Source of the DNA: Anadara kagoshimensis
Lineage: Eukaryota; Mollusca; Bivalvia; Arcoida; Arcidae
Assembly (NCBI GenBank): GCA_021292105.1
Contig: CM037869.1
Coordinates: 36,949,155 to 37,013,154 of the forward strand
Direction: 5' to 3'
DNA length: 64,000 nucleotides
Shown: piece by piece, positions 42,548-52,847 of the stretch
Numbering within the stretch: the stretch's first letter is position 1
Layout of the letters: every line of letters begins with the position of its first letter
Made by a program: the position numbers and the translations under genes
Notes under the pieces: generated by a model
Seen by the model: only the letters and a program-made list of their open reading frames with translations
What the model was told of the DNA's origin: nothing
Databases searched by the model: none

Positions 42548-42691
42548 TCAATGATATAAAAAAGATATTCTATTTAATATTCACACTTGTAAACCGATTT
42601 ATTTGAAGGATAATATCTTGATACATATACTTATGGCTTCAAAAAACTTTTTTTTCAGTCCATAATGATATTTTTCGCTATTGTGTTGATA
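41839..42691. other. AT-rich stretch with short repeats
   Basis: Contains a triplicated segment, AATACAAAACATATGACAAT and relatives, near 41,998-42,118, and a (TTTA)n microsatellite at about 42,500-42,548. No gene was recognised. Confidence 0.5.
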
Positions 42692-43230
42692 CGAAATAGA
42701 CATAGAAATGTGTAGTTGTCGAATTATGCAAATGAGGTGTATTCACTGTGTACTCAAATACTGAATACATATTGAATATAATACAAAATGCACTATCCAA
42801 AAGTTACATTTTTATACATGCAAATTAGTGTCATTTAACGCTCTTTTGGGTCTATTGATATATTCAACCATGGGTACAGTACAGACCTGTCGAAAGTTTA
42901 TCACTAAGCTAACGAATAACAGCCGAATCGGAATATCATTTCCGGCCTCTTGTTAGCTTTATGTATATCTGGGCAGATTTTCGATACCTGTTATCTGTCT
43001 TTTCGACAGTTTTTCGTCATCTACAGTAAATATCTGTCAAAACTACATACATGCTTGAATATATCAATAGACCCAAAAGAGCGTTGAATGACACTAATTT
43101 GCATGTATAAAAATGTAACTTTTGGATAGTGCATTTTGTATTATATTCAATATGTATTCAGTATTTGAGTACACAGTGAACACACCTCATTTGCATAATT
43201 CGACAACTACAAATTTCTATGTCTATTTTC
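42692..43230. repeat. Large inverted repeat, 177-bp arms
   Basis: Left arm 42,692-42,868 (contains GAATTATGCAAATGAGGTGT and CATTTAACGCTCTTTTGGGT) and right arm 43,054-43,230 are nearly perfect inverses around a 185-bp spacer. Confidence 0.85.
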
Positions 43231-43910
43231 GATAGCTGTGTATTAGCTCCATATGGAGTCCAACGCCAAATAAAGTCTGGACTCCATTACTATTCATCAG
43301 ACGTTGGTCTTAATTAGGAGTTGTTACATAGGTGATATTAATTTTCGACATTTATTCAGCCACAAGCTATCCAATTGACGTATCGCTGATCACGCCCACA
43401 ATGTTCCGACAAAGGCCTGGCATGCTTGAATTACACGCAAAAAGAATGAAAACTCGGCCTGAATTGCACGGTTTAATGACGTCACTGGCACTATTACGTC
43501 ATTAGTTGTCGTGGCGCTGCTTTGGTTCCGTGATGGCGGCCTTTGTCGGAACATTGTAGGCGTGGCCGGCGATCTGTCAATTGACGTATCGCCGGCTATG
43601 CCTATTACGTTACGACACTGGCTTTCATTACCAAACATCAGCGTCACGGCAACTTATGACGTACTTGTGTCAGTTAGGTCATTAAATGGCACAATTCAGG
43701 GCGGGTTTTCATTTATTTTGCGTGTCATTCAAGCATGCCATCCCTTTCTCGGAACATGGTGGCTGTGGCCGGCGATCTGTCAATTCTCTGCCATTCAGGA
43801 GCTGAGCTTCTCTTGCTTTTTGTTTAGTTCAGGTCTGTTCTGTGGCTATAAATATCACGACCATTCAAGGCCGAATTTCGACTTCTTTTGTTAAACTTTC
43901 GACAGGTCTT
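42881..43910. mobile_element. TIR element copy A (ACAGACCTGTCGAAAGTTTA ends)
   Basis: Left end ACAGACCTGTCGAAAGTTTA with ACTAAGCTAACGAA inside. The right end, TTAAACTTTCGACAGGTCTT, is its inverse. It encloses the right arm of the inverted repeat above and the palindrome at 43,376-43,790. Confidence 0.6.
43376..43790. repeat. 415-bp imperfect palindrome
   Basis: CACAATGTTCCGACAAAGGCC near 43,398 is answered by GGCCTTTGTCGGAACATTG near 43,540. TTGACGTATCGCTGATCACG at the left edge corresponds to the inverse at 43,770-43,790 (CCGGCGATCTGTCAA). The centre lies near 43,583 in CCGGCGATCTGTCAATTGACG. GC content is well above its surroundings. Confidence 0.7.
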
Positions 43911-45046
43911 TAAGTACCGCAGTTATGTTTTATTTGCCGATAACTTTATGATATTTGGATGCGACCAATCCTTTATTTGTACACTGGCGTATCATCGATC
44001 TTCTTTATAATGGATTTTTTATTTTACAAACTAACATTGTATATGTTTTTTTATTTTCGACAAGGGTAAAATAATTTTACCTCATTTTTTCCAGTTATGG
44101 AGTCTATTTCGCTAATTTTGCCATTTTAGGGCCATATTTGTTGTTTGCAGGAAACATATGGTCATGCCATCAGGGTAATTGACCACAAAAAATCTCAGTG
44201 GAATTGTTTAATGCCATTTTATAGGTCTGGATCTATAGTGTCCATCTTTTCTTAAAAATACAAATGGCTAAGTTATCCAATAGATTTCGTCAATATACTA
44301 CGTCATCAATATCCCTTTTTTTGCACACCAGATAGAAAAAAATCCATAAAACAAGAGGTGCAAGATATCTCCATCTTGTAACACCCCCCTCCCCGTGCAA
44401 GATACCCTACATGCCGTTTTACTTGCAAACTTTTATCAACAAAGTCGAAGGTTTGTCGATAAGTTAAAATTGATTTTAAATTGAAAAAATGTACTGTCTG
44501 ATGCAAGAAATAGAATCAATCACTACTTGTAGTACCAGATAGAGAAACCTCAACCCTTGTTCTAGTACGTGTATATTAGGTCCAGAACTCGACAAGCCTC
44601 GTTCTGCTGTGTACATTGAGCAAAAACTAAGACCAAACACATGCTCGTCACATGGTGAACTACTTTTATTAAGTATGTTATACTGATGTATTCATACACA
44701 GGTGATAGAGTAACGTACAGAATAGAAAACGGAAATTCCAGTTATTAACAAAATAGTTCCATATACATTTAAATATACAACACAAATAACCCAGTCACAA
44801 CTAATATCTAGCCTTGACCTTGGACTTACAGACAATAATGTGGTAAGACACATATTGTCTCATGCGCAAAATATCAATTATCCCCGGTTTGGTTTCAAAT
44901 GTTTATCTAGTAAGTTTTTATTAAGCACTAGTGAATTGGTAGGACGACCTATAACCCAGTTCTTGATACAATAAAAGCTTAATCATACCCTATTTGATTT
45001 AGAGGTGTTTATAGTAAACACATAAACTTCTTGCCGGACATACAGG
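43911..45046. other. Stretch without recognised genes
   Basis: Holds a short segment, ACAAGAGGTGCAAGATATCT near 44,352, that looks like a repeat end, and otherwise nothing I recognise. Confidence 0.4.
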
Positions 45047-45536
45047 ACAGATCTGTCGAAAGTTTAACACTCAGCTAATTTATTGGTGCTTAAATGACAG
45101 ATCATCTCGACCACCCGATGGCTATATCGCGGACATTCAGTTGTAATCAAAAACAAACATACTAATTTATGTCCGAATCACAATCCAGAAGCAAAGTAAA
45201 AACTCTGGAACTGACAAGTTAGGTTAGACACGTAAACTTCCACAAAGGAAGTGAGGTCGGGTGCTCCGGAAGAGTAAGCACCTCCTGTTTAGCTAGCTAC
45301 ACACGCCACGTGTGTAATCAAAATTGTGTGAAAGGAACATGGTACTATGTGACGTCAAATATATCCAAGGCAATCATGGACACAGAGACATCAAACTTAT
45401 CAACAATACTGTGATTTATAAACTACTTTTTAAATCAACATGATTTCGACTACTACCTATCCATTTCTCGGCCACTCGACAGTCGAGCCTCGACCCCTTT
45501 TTTCGTTTGCTTAGTGGTTAACTTTCAGCAGGTCTG
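45047..45536. mobile_element. TIR element copy B, with a Penelope-like 3' end inside
   Basis: Left ACAGATCTGTCGAAAGTTTA, then ACACTCAGCTAA. Right GCTTAGTGGTTAACTTTCAG, then CAGGTCTG. Between them lies a reverse-oriented retroelement tail (45,146-45,416). Confidence 0.55.
45146..45416 (-). mobile_element. Penelope-like 3'-end fragment
   Basis: Same end as 35,736-36,000: AATCAAAAACAAACATACTA at its 3' border, AGCAAAGTAAAAACTCTGGA, then the 86-nt segment at 45,228-45,313 with one outer-stem mismatch. It ends in the RT C-terminus codons near TTATCAACAATACTGTGAT. Confidence 0.8.
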
Positions 45537-45639
45537 AAAAGTATCTCACAATACTAGTATCAGAAATGCATTTCTCAAACTATTCTATATAGAAACTTGA
45601 TATTACTTCATGGCATGATATTGTTACAAATGCTTTTAA

Positions 45640-45800
45640 TTAAAACATCATCTTCAGGCGACAAATTATTCAGGCGGCCATCTTGAAAAATGGCCGCCTT
45701 CTTGGATTACTTCATGGCATGACGTTGTTACAAATGCCTTCAAATCAAAACATCTTCAGGCAACTATTTAGGCGGCCATCTTTAAAATGTCCCCCTTCTT
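45640..45800. repeat. Imperfect tandem duplication with GGCGGCCATC palindrome
   Basis: TTACTTCATGGCATGA, then TTGTTACAAATGC, then CTTCAGGCGAC and GGCGGCCATCTT, occurs at about 45,602 and 45,708. The first copy forms GGCGGCCATCTTGAAAAATG followed by GCCGCC. Confidence 0.7.
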
Positions 45801-46190
45801 TGATTTTAAAATTGCCAATCAGATAGATTTAATAAGTAGCCCTTGGAGATCAATTGTGCCAACTTTGATGCTTGTATCATCATTTGCACGATTCTTCTAA
45901 AAATGACTTTTATCTGGTCCACAATTTACAATTTCTTAGAATTTCTGAAATGAATACTATGTCTTTTATCTCAATAGAGGCAAACGTACTTTACGCAACT
46001 AATTTAGTTGTGTATGGAAGTCGCAAATTAAAGGCAAATCTTACCAATTTCCCTCTTATTAACATTCCTTGACAAACCGTAGCCTTTAGGCAAATACTGT
46101 TTTAAAAGCATTGCAATTTGCTTTGCTACTTCTTATGATCATTATTAGCTGAACATAATTACTTTCATACACAGCAGGAAGCAATTACCG

Positions 46191-46770
46191 TACAGGCCTG
46201 TCGAAAGTTTAAAACTGAGCTAACGAAAGGAGTGGTAGGAGGCTCGACTGCCGAGTAGCCAAAATATGGATAGCTATGGTGACCGAAAGACAATCTGCAG
46301 AGGTATAGATAGCCATTGCCGCGATATGACAGTTGGTTGGTTGAAAAATGCTAAACGTCGAATCAGCAATTTTTCAGCTATTCGCGACAAGAACTATTTT
46401 ATTAATCTCTATGGATTTTTTTTGTATGCACGTGAAGTGTGAGTGTGTTTTATGGCCTGCGTTGTACTAGCGCGCACTGAGGGTGACTTTAACGTGCTAC
46501 CTCACAGAGTCAATACACCGCAGACAAGCGTACAACTCCCCAAGTCCATTATTTTGATACCAGGTGAACCAGTAAAGGCCGCCAACGGCAAGGAAAATTC
46601 ACTTTCCCATATGTGGTCTGAGCGGGACTCGAACTCACAGCGGTGAGAGGCCCTTGATTTGAAGACTGACGTCTTATCCATTAGGCCACCGCGGCCTAAC
46701 GTCGAGATATGACCGATATGAGATTCTGATTCGGCACTAATTCGTTAGCTTAGTGTTAAACTTTACTGTA
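46191..46770. mobile_element. TIR element copy C, with a tRNA-derived SINE inside
   Basis: Left TACAGGCCTGTCGAAAGTTT, then AAAACTGAGCTAACGAA. Right TTCGTTAGCTTAGTGTTAAA, then CTTTACTGTA. It encloses the SINE at 46,440-46,698. Confidence 0.65.
46440..46698 (-). mobile_element. SINE with degenerate tRNA-like head
   Basis: On the - strand the head reads GCCGCGGTGGCCTAATGGAT, AAGACGTCAGTCTTCAAATC, then GTGAGTTCGAGTCCCGCTCA. The A and B boxes are good, but the acceptor and anticodon stems do not pair, so it is not a working tRNA. The body (46,440-46,617) continues left with GGCCTTTACTGGTTCACCTG. Confidence 0.6.
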
Positions 46771-46952
46771 AATGTAATATGTTTTACAGCGATAAGCTGC
46801 TTATTGTAATTGCTGATCTTAAGTGCTACTGTCATTGACATGTTCTAACAAAAATTCTATTTGTTCAAATCATAAGCCTTAACGATGTAGAGGCATCGAT
46901 GGAAAAGTGATCTATGGATCATGAATCATTTTATCGGCGTACTGTGAGAAAG

Positions 46953-47222
46953 TGTGTTATTATTGTTGATAAGTTTGATGTCTCTGTGTCCAGGATTGCC
47001 CTGGATGTATTTGACGTCCCATAGTTCTATGTTCCTTTCACACAATTTTGATTACACACGTGGCGGGTGTAGCTAGCTAAACAGGAGGTGCTTACCCTTC
47101 CGGAGCACCCGGCCTCACTTCCCTGGTGGAAGTTCACGTGTCTAACCTAACTTGTCAGTTCAAAGTTTTTACTTTGATTCTGGATTGTGATTCGGACATG
47201 GATTAGTATGTTTGTTTTTATT
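46953..47222 (+). mobile_element. Penelope-like 3'-end fragment
   Basis: Starts in the RT C-terminus (TTGTTGATAAGTTTGATGTC; VDKFDVSVSRIALDVFDV) and runs through the untranslated end, with a perfect 86-nt structured segment at 47,056-47,141, to TATGTTTGTTTTTATT. Confidence 0.85.
47056..47141 (+). ncRNA. 86-nt structured segment, best copy
   Basis: ACACGTG (47,056-47,062) pairs with CACGTGT (47,135-47,141). Inside are GGTGCT-N11-AGCACC and CTTCC-CTGGT-GGAAG hairpins with no mismatch. The GTGTAGCTAGCTAAACAGGA segment between stem and hairpin is conserved in all good copies. Confidence 0.5.
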
Positions 47223-47816
47223 AGTAAAGGTGAAAGTAGGCGTTGTTAGTTTTTTTCTTGGGGTGTTCTTTGATGTTATAATCTATAATGACTGTCTCAA
47301 TATAAGTGAAAAAATCTTGACTAGGATGGGAACACCATTACTCGATTTCACTACACTCCATACTCATAGTCCCAACTAAAGCCTATCGGAAAAGTCCATC
47401 ACGTGAGTGCGTGTCCTGGTTCCAATGGCAAACAGTAAGCAGTAAGCAAGGCTGCAATAAACTTTGATGGTCATTGTCAAACTACTACATATATTTTATC
47501 TAAATCTACAATTACATCTTACGACTGAATGATTTTGTACTAATGAATATTGGATTTCCCAATTGTTCTTTGGTCGGAAACAATAGTCTTTTCGCAAGAA
47601 GCATAATGAGCAATTTAGGCCAATACTAAGTGTACAGATAAGTACAATAAACCAGACATTCCAAATTTACTTTCACCGGCGCTATCATATTACCACATCG
47701 GCAATAAGAGATGCATTACTTCGTAAGGAATACCCTTCTTGGTCACCCGACTTTACTACCATTGTGGAAATGCACGTGTTTAAACTTGCCAGTTTTCAAA
47801 GTTTTTACTTATTATA
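47223..47816. other. Stretch with a short SINE-tail trace only
   Basis: CTCAATATAAGTGAAAAAAT at about 47,286 resembles the SINE tail. No gene was recognised. Confidence 0.35.
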
Positions 47817-48072
47817 CCCCCCCGCTTAAAATTGGGGGGGGGGCTATATAGTGATGGAGATGTCCGTCCATGTGTCCGTCCTTCCGTTACACCTTTGGGT
47901 ACCTATCTCTTATCCGCAACTCCTCCTAAACCCTTCAATGGATTTTCATGAAACTTTCACACAATCTTTGTGATATATTGTAGATGTGCACCTCCTATTT
48001 AAAAATTTCATCCGATCGATTTTTGGGAGGGGGTATTTTTTGTGAGCTTGTGGCTCACATTTTTTCTAGTTT
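47817..48072 (+). repeat. Mollusc repeat with C/G-run start and GTGAGCTTGTGGCTCAC end
   Basis: TATACCCCCCCGCTTAAAAT, a G-run, TCCGTCCATGTGTCCGTCC, CTCTTATCCGCAACTCCTCC, then TTTTTGTGAGCTTGTGGCTC. The CGCAACTCCTCCTAAACC core is shared with the repeat at 842-1681. Confidence 0.55.
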
Positions 48073-48776
48073 TTATTATTATTATTGTTTTTTGATTTGT
48101 TTTAAGCTATAGAGTTTAAATTTGTCAGTTTACAAAGTTTTTACTTGGTTTTATATTAATATTATTTGTGACTTGAACATGAACCAGTGTATTTGTTTTT
48201 CCTTTGTTTTAACCTGTAGTGCATATCATGAATATTCATACACAGATTACGATCTATTTATTTTTATCGCCATGTAACAGAACGGAAACATACGGTATAT
48301 GTATACGGTATACATTTAGCTACAAGTTATGAGTACACGAGAACTACACATTTGCGCATGTAAACTTATGTTCTTTTTGCACTAAAAATCTTGTATTTAA
48401 TTTCCACTTGCAACCTGTTTCAATCTTCAGTTAAACGATTTATTGTACCTTTTTGGTGGGATGGTTTGGACAAGACATAAAGTTACCATAATAAATCATT
48501 TGTTACAATTTCATTTTTGCATTTGGTGCCTGCATATATAAAGATTAGAAGCTTGACTGGAGGTTATGGATTTAATGACAAAATCCATTGTTGTGTTAAT
48601 GATTCCTTATCATTCGCCTGCTTTTTTTCATATTCAAATTGTTATTTTCATGACTTTCATATAATTTGCGAGTTAAGGTCAATTCCATGTCAGTGTTTTA
48701 ATCTAAAAATTAAGCTAATTTTACAACAAAATTTGACTGTGAATACTTATGATACTACATGTATGTATCTGGATTT
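48073..48776. other. Stretch without recognised genes
   Basis: AT-rich. Only motif-free open frames. Confidence 0.4.
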
Positions 48777-49100
48777 AAAAAAAAAACAAACATAACGGTA
48801 TATGTCTAAATCACAATTCCAATGCCAAAGGAATAATCTTTGAACTTGACTGGCATATCAAGTTGAACACGTGAACTTCCATCAAAGAGACGAGACCGGG
48901 TGCTCCGGAAGGTTTGGCACCTCCTGTGTATCTAGCTATACCCGCCACATGTGAAATCCAAATTGAGAATGAAACGACCTTGTACGTCGAATATATCCAG
49001 GATAAGTTTGGATACAGAGACGTCATTTACAATATTGCTTTGATGGCCATAAAACCTTTTGACTAAGACCATGATAAACATATGCTTGTCCTATCATTGT
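48777..49100 (-). mobile_element. Penelope-like 3'-end fragment, diverged
   Basis: AAACAAACATAACGG border, the 86-nt segment at 48,867-48,952, and GATGGCCATAAAACCTTTTG near 49,034 from the RT C-terminus. In the outer stem a G-C pair is replaced by a wobble pair (ACATGTG with CACGTGT on the sense strand), so the stem can still form. Confidence 0.75.
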
Positions 49101-49202
49101 GTCAAACCAATAGAATTTCCCTATTAGATCATTAAGCCCGATTGTCGTCAGTCTGAAACGAAACCTGTTTATACACCAAGGTCTCAACTACCCAGAGAAC
49201 TA

Positions 49203-49254
49203 AAAAAAAAAAAAAAAAAAAAAAACCACACACACACACACACACACACACACT
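49203..49254. repeat. Poly-A and (CA)n microsatellite
   Basis: About 22 A followed by about 13 CA units. Confidence 0.95.
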
Positions 49255-49343
49255 TTTATACTTTTAAGATTTTTCGCATTATTTCTCAGTAGCATATTGT
49301 CATATTGCTATATTTTTTATGCTTTAGGGTTATAACGAAAACT

Positions 49344-49520
49344 TGGAGACGGGGATGGGTTTGGGTAAGTGAATTTCTATTCTGTGCCATCTGCTTATAT
49401 TGCCGGAATTGGATTTAGTAAAAAAAAAAAAAAAAAAAAAACATGTAGACGGGGATCGGTTGAGGTCAGCGCATTTCTATTCTGTACCCTCTGCTTATAT
49501 TGCCCAAGTTAAAGTTGATA
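49344..49520. repeat. Tandem duplication, about 100-bp units
   Basis: GAGACGGGGATGGGTTTGGG, then ATTTCTATTCTGTGCC and CTGCTTATATTGCC, recurs as TAGACGGGGATCGGTTGAGG and so on at 49,447. The two are separated by an A-run of about 22. Confidence 0.75.
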
Positions 49521-49600
49521 AAAACATTTTGTTACTTCTATTTTTTTTTTTTTTCATTTCAACATTTTAAAAATATTTGAATTTCAATAATTTAGGTCCC

Positions 49601-49650
49601 AGCACTACTGATGAGGAATTTTATTTCGAGACGACGATGTACGTAGTGCT
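49601..49650 (+). ncRNA. Hammerhead-ribozyme-like motif 1
   Basis: Stem I AGCACTA/TAGTGCT is perfect. The core CTGATGA is at 49,608-49,614, then a short stem II GGAA-TTTTA-TTTC. The expected GAAA reads GAGA, and stem III is short. One core base is changed, so activity is doubtful. Confidence 0.5.
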
Positions 49651-49982
49651 GAAAATTAAAACAGGTGAAGTAATATTTACATTTCAGGAATTTCATGGAT
49701 TCTCTGTGTTAATGATCTTGTTCCCACTTGAAACCAAAACTGATTTAGTTTTTTTAGCAGGTCAACTGTTTCCTATATTATATTAATGTTAACAGCGCTT
49801 CTGAAAATTGTTTAGTAGATGAACACTATAACTGATCTCAAGAAAACAACTTTCTGACGTAAGGGAGATAAATCGTTTGAACATTAAGGACTGTATATAT
49901 TTATTTCAGTGGAATTTATGTATTTTCTCATACACCAGAGTAATAGAAAATGGTTAAATGATTTCATTTAATATATATACAA

Positions 49983-50410
49983 TAAAAAAAACATAACAAT
50001 CCATGTCCGAACAAAAATCCTATAGCAAAGTAAAAACTTTGAAGAATAGCGAATTAAGTGAAACACATAAACTTCTACTAGGGAAGTGATGCCGGATGCG
50101 TAAGTAGGGTATGCACCTCCTGTTCAGCTAATTACACAGAATGAAAGTAACATGGAACTATAAGGCGCCAAATATATCATGGATGACTTTGGATACAGAT
50201 ACATCATAAACAATATTGTGATGCTGGTCATAAAACGTTTTAAAGAGGGTTTTGATAAGCCTATGCTTTCAATATCCCCAAATGAACATTCTCTTTGTTA
50301 ACTAGCAGCTTGTTTCGTTGTATAAGGTTTCCATATTTAGAAGCTCTACCGTAGCGTATTAACTATGTAACAAATGCATCATACAAGGAGAAACATATAT
50401 TGCTGAATAG
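49983..50410 (-). mobile_element. Penelope-like 3'-end fragment with RT C-terminus
   Basis: AAACATAACAATCCATGTCC border, ATAGCAAAGTAAAAACTTTG, GGTATGCACCTCCTGTTCAG, and RT codons (inverse of IRYGRA near 50,345-50,362). Diverged. Confidence 0.65.
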
Positions 50411-50462
50411 AACTAATGCAAATTGTCATGTTCTTTTTGTTTAGACTAGGAAATAAAATTGA

Positions 50463-50650
50463 ATTGAGGCCAGATGCTCCGGGACCGGAAAGGTATGCAT
50501 CTCGTGTTCAGCTAGTTACACAGAATGAACATGGGACTAAAAGGCGCCAAATATATCTGGGATAACTTTAGATACAGAAACATCATATTGTGATGCTGGT
50601 CTTAAAACCTTTTGAAGAGGGCCTTAATAATCTAGGCTTTCAGTATCCCC
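50463..50650 (-). mobile_element. Penelope-like 3'-end fragment, partial
   Basis: GAGGCCAGATGCTCCGGGAC, GTATGCATCTCGTGTTCAGC, then GGCGCCAAATATATCTGGGA. Closest to the copy at 49,983. Confidence 0.55.
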
Positions 50651-50825
50651 TAAACAGTATTGTTATCAGAGATTCTGAAAATTGTTTACTAGATGAAGGT
50701 CCGACGTAAGGGAGATAAATAATTTGAACATCAAGCACTGTATTTACCGGACTTTGTGTTTATTTCAATGTAGTGTGTATATCGCATTAACCAACCTCAT
50801 CAGAATAAAAAAATCATTTCAATTA

Positions 50826-50930
50826 ATAGAATAAAAACTTAACAATCCAAGCCCAAACCACAATTCTATAGCAAAGTAAAAACTTTGAAGATTAGCGAAT
50901 TAAGTGAAACACATGAACTTCTTTTTGTTT
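50826..50930 (-). mobile_element. Penelope-like 3'-end fragment, short
   Basis: AATAAAAACTTAACAATCCA, then ATAGCAAAGTAAAAACTTTG and GTGAAACACATGAACTTCTT. Breaks off before the 86-nt hairpins. Confidence 0.5.
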
Positions 50931-51407
50931 AGACTAGGAGACAGCGCCGACTGACAGTAGATGTTCTGTAAATAAAACAATCATGCCAGTCTATGTCCAA
51001 ATCAAAATAAGAAATTAACTGCGTTGGCATAGCAACAGGTTAGAGGAAACACAACAGCCACATTTTCGTGTCAAGAATATCTAACTTTCCCATCAAAACA
51101 AAGACAATTTGTCATGTTTACTTTTAAAATACCTTCAATTATTAAGTGTTAAATGTAAGAAATCACAAACATGGATAAATCATATTTCTCGTGTCGTCCT
51201 AGTGGAAAATTTAAGAACATTTAAAGTCACGTCATTATATTATTATGTATGATAATTTGATTCTTTTGAAACCTAAATTTAATTTAGAGTTTAATTGAAT
51301 TCACTTTTTTATCTTTATCGAACATAAAAACATTGCTTGCATTCTTTGACATCTATGGTGCAAAATGAACTTCTAGTGATATCGACTATTAAAGTATAAT
51401 TTATATA

Positions 51408-51622
51408 TTTGACGTCTCATAGTTCCATGTTCCTTTCACACAATTTTGATTTTACACGTGGCGGGTGTAGCTAGCTAAACAGGAGGTGCTTACCCTTCCG
51501 GAGCACCCGGCCTCACTTCCCTGGTGAAAGTTCATGTGTCTAACCTAACTTGTCAGTACCAAAGTTTTTACTTTGCTTCTGGATTGTGATTCGGACATGG
51601 ATTAGTATGTTTGTTTTTGATT
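51408..51622 (+). mobile_element. Penelope-like 3'-end fragment
   Basis: ATTTGACGTCTCATAGTTCC through TATGTTTGTTTTTGATT. The 86-nt segment is at 51,454-51,539. Directly after it, TGATGTATCTGTATCCAAAA at 51,624 begins another short piece of the RT C-terminus. Confidence 0.8.
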
Positions 51623-51714
51623 ATGATGTATCTGTATCCAAAATTGTCCTGGATATAATTGACGTGCCAAATTTCTTTCTTCTAGCGACCAGGATTAGAT
51701 TTGTTCTATTATCA

Positions 51715-51850
51715 CGTTTAGCGTGGCTCAATCAAAAACCCTGCTGTACAATGCCATCAGCGCAACACATGCAAAAATTTCTACGCCTTTGCCTATAGCT
51801 GGTGACGTCTCGATATAAGTGTAATAGTGATGACTGGAACATTCACACCA
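51715..51850 (+). mobile_element. SINE fragment (tail half)
   Basis: AAAAACCCTGCTGTACAATG, TTGCCTATAGCTGGTGACGT and CTCGATATAAGTGTAATAGT match the body and tail of the SINE at 28,917. The tRNA-like head is absent. Confidence 0.65.
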
Positions 51851-52177
51851 TTACTAAAATCGTATTTAGAACTTGATAACATACGGCAATACAAGCTTAA
51901 CAGACACGAATAAATTATATTTCTGGTGTCGTCACTGCGGAAAATTTAGAAAAACTTCCCGAGGAAAGAGAGATAAATCTTTTGAACAATAAGACGCACA
52001 GTTTCATGACCAATTGACAATCCTAAAGATAAAGTCAAAATGCTATTTAAAATGCCAAATTAAGTTCAACACTGTCATCGATTATAAATTATTCATTTAT
52101 CTATTTATTATTTATTTATTTATTCATTTATTTCTGTAGACTAATGCGAAAACGTACAATTACTATAAGAATTGTTA

Positions 52178-52510
52178 CGATCAAAAGCAAACATACTTAT
52201 AGCTTGTACAAATCACAATCGCAAAGCAAAGTAAAAAAAAAATTGAAACTGGCTAATTATGTCAAACATGTTCATTTCCATCAGGGAAATGAGGCCGGAT
52301 CCTCAGAAAAGGTAAGTACCTTCTGTGAATTTTAGCTAGTTACACCTGTCACGCGTGCAATTAAAATTTAGGATGAAATAAATATAGAGCGAAGAGTATG
52401 TCAAATATACCCAGAATAATTTTGGATGTAGAAATCATACTTAACAAGATTTTGATGACGGCCATAAAAATATCGGATGGCTTTGATAAGCCTAGGCTTC
52501 TAATATCTTG
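52178..52510 (-). mobile_element. Penelope-like 3'-end fragment
   Basis: GATCAAAAGCAAACATACTT, TTCCATCAGGGAAATGAGGC, TAGCTAGTTACACCTGTCAC, then TTGATGACGGCCATAAAAAT and GATAAGCCTAGGCTT. Confidence 0.7.
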
Positions 52511-52578
52511 ACTTTCAACATTGTGATCGGCATTGATTTCAAAGAAATTTCCAATAACAACTGATTTCGGATATAACA

Positions 52579-52720
52579 TAAAAAACAAACATACTTATCC
52601 CTGTTCGAATCACAATTCAGAAGCAAAGTAAAAACTTTCTGACAAGTCCGGTTAGACACATGAACTTCCACCAAGGAAGTGAGGCCGGGTGCTCCGGAAA
52701 GGTAAGCGCCTCCTGTACAT
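52579..52720 (-). mobile_element. Penelope-like 3'-end fragment, short
   Basis: AAAAACAAACATACTTATCC through GGTGCTCCGGAAAGGTAAGC. Truncated inside the 86-nt segment. Confidence 0.65.
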
Positions 52721-52801
52721 ACTAGTAATTTCTCTTTACTTGTTTTATTTTTATAATTAAGCACATCTCAAAAATGTTTGGATTTCCAGAATTTTGGCTC
52801 G

Positions 52802-52847
52802 AGCATTACTGATGAGCAATTTTATTTTGAAACGACCGTCTAGTATT
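52802..52847 (+). ncRNA. Hammerhead-ribozyme-like motif 2
   Basis: Core CTGATGA at 52,809-52,815, GAAA at 52,829-52,832 and cleavage triplet GTC at 52,838-52,840, with a minimal stem III (ACG/CGT). Stem I AGCATTA/TAGTATT has one mismatch and wobble pairs. The most complete core of the four. Minimal type I hammerheads with short stem III are known from Penelope-like elements. Confidence 0.55.

Noticed and set aside
43390-43894. Pair of overlapping antisense frames with similar proteins
   Set aside because: The similarity comes from the palindrome itself.
43905-44500. Host gene in the 44-kb region
   Set aside because: Only motif-free open frames; none longer than 70 codons.
46618-46696. Functional tRNA gene on the - strand
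   Set aside because: A and B boxes are good, but acceptor and anticodon stems do not pair, and a SINE body is attached.
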